A stretch of 7,975 nt of DNA, from positions 1 to 7,975 of the forward strand of contig JAIHVJ010000085.1 of assembly GCA_022720335.1 (NCBI GenBank). The letters run 5' to 3'. The notes under the pieces are model-generated. The model did not search any database. It worked only from the letters and a program-made list of their open reading frames with translations, and had not been told where the DNA came from. Shown here in pieces: positions 7,866 to 7,975 of this stretch. Numbering within the stretch: the stretch's first letter is position 1; the number at the start of each line of letters is the position of its first letter. Made by a program: the position numbers and the translations under genes. Origin of the DNA: Collinsella sp. (GTDB lineage Bacteria > Actinomycetota > Coriobacteriia > Coriobacteriales > Coriobacteriaceae).

Positions 7866-7975
7866 ATGGCTAAGCGTTCTGGGTCGTATGTCGTTCCTTT
7901 CTCGTTTGAGTTGCTTTCGTTTGGTGAGGCTGTGGGGCTTGCTGCTGATACGGGGCGGATTTCTGGGGATGCTGG
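7866..7975 (+). CDS. Unidentified protein, first 36 residues, truncated by window edge
   Basis: The reading frame from ATG at 7866 stays open to the edge and begins MAKRSGSYVVPFSFELLSFG, continuing with a short Ala/Gly/Asp-rich stretch. I do not recognise the family, and no motif, signal peptide or membrane helix can be called from so little. A GGGGGA stretch nine bases upstream is a weak ribosome site. A competing frame from ATG at 7849 is also open, but it has no upstream ribosome site and its codon pattern is less gene-like, so this frame is preferred. Codon use differs sharply from the other genes: of 36 codons almost all end in G or T, two in C and none in A, whereas rpoB and the ribosomal genes prefer C. 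It is divergent from rplJ. Confidence 0.6.
   Translation, partial: MAKRSGSYVVPFSFELLSFGEAVGLAADTGRISGDA

Noticed and set aside
7849..7975. Alternative plus-strand frame from ATG at 7849 (MGDFELWLSVLG...)
   Set aside because: No ribosome site precedes it (a T-rich terminator tail does), and the product is Leu/Arg/Trp-rich, as expected of a shifted frame of the gene at 7866.

Overview
The window looks chromosomal and comes from a high-GC Gram-positive bacterium, most likely a member of the Coriobacteriia (Collinsella-like Actinobacteria). The grounds are the protein sequences. The beta' fragment carries the roughly 110-residue acidic helical insert seen between the zinc finger and clamp helices of actinobacterial RpoC, beta lacks the long E. 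coli-type insert, and residues around the rifamycin pocket resemble the actinobacterial version. The genus is an inference from sequence character, not from a search.

All recognised genes lie on the minus strand, so read from high to low coordinates: rplJ (L10), rplL (L7/L12), galU (UDP-glucose pyrophosphorylase), rpoB (beta) and the 5' part of rpoC (beta', running off the window at base 1). A separate plus-strand gene begins at 7866 and runs off the right edge; I do not recognise its product.

Three transcription units can be read on the minus strand. (1) A strong sigma-A promoter (about 7526-7554), an L10-leader-like RNA (about 7430-7510) and an intrinsic attenuator (7373-7411) precede rplJ-rplL, which ends in a clear intrinsic terminator (6241-6280). 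(2) galU has its own promoter candidate, possible upstream operator dyads and a clear terminator (5031-5064). (3) rpoB-rpoC has its own candidate promoter and an unusually palindrome-rich upstream zone containing a LexA-box-like site. The usual rplJL-rpoBC operon is therefore split by a sugar-nucleotide gene flanked by terminators.

The most unusual points are: the galU insertion between rplL and rpoB; an apparent 8-residue expansion with loss of the near-universal RERAG motif in fork loop 2 of RpoB; the autoregulatory-looking rplJ leader with a duplicated terminator arm; an SOS-box-like site upstream of rpoB; and a chain of hairpins ending in a plus-strand terminator just before the unidentified gene at 7866. 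No CRISPR array, transposase, tRNA or rRNA was seen, and no wholly new system can be claimed. The intergenic stretches of about 300 bases or more (4798-5084, 5994-6307 and 7310-7865) are filled with the control elements listed.
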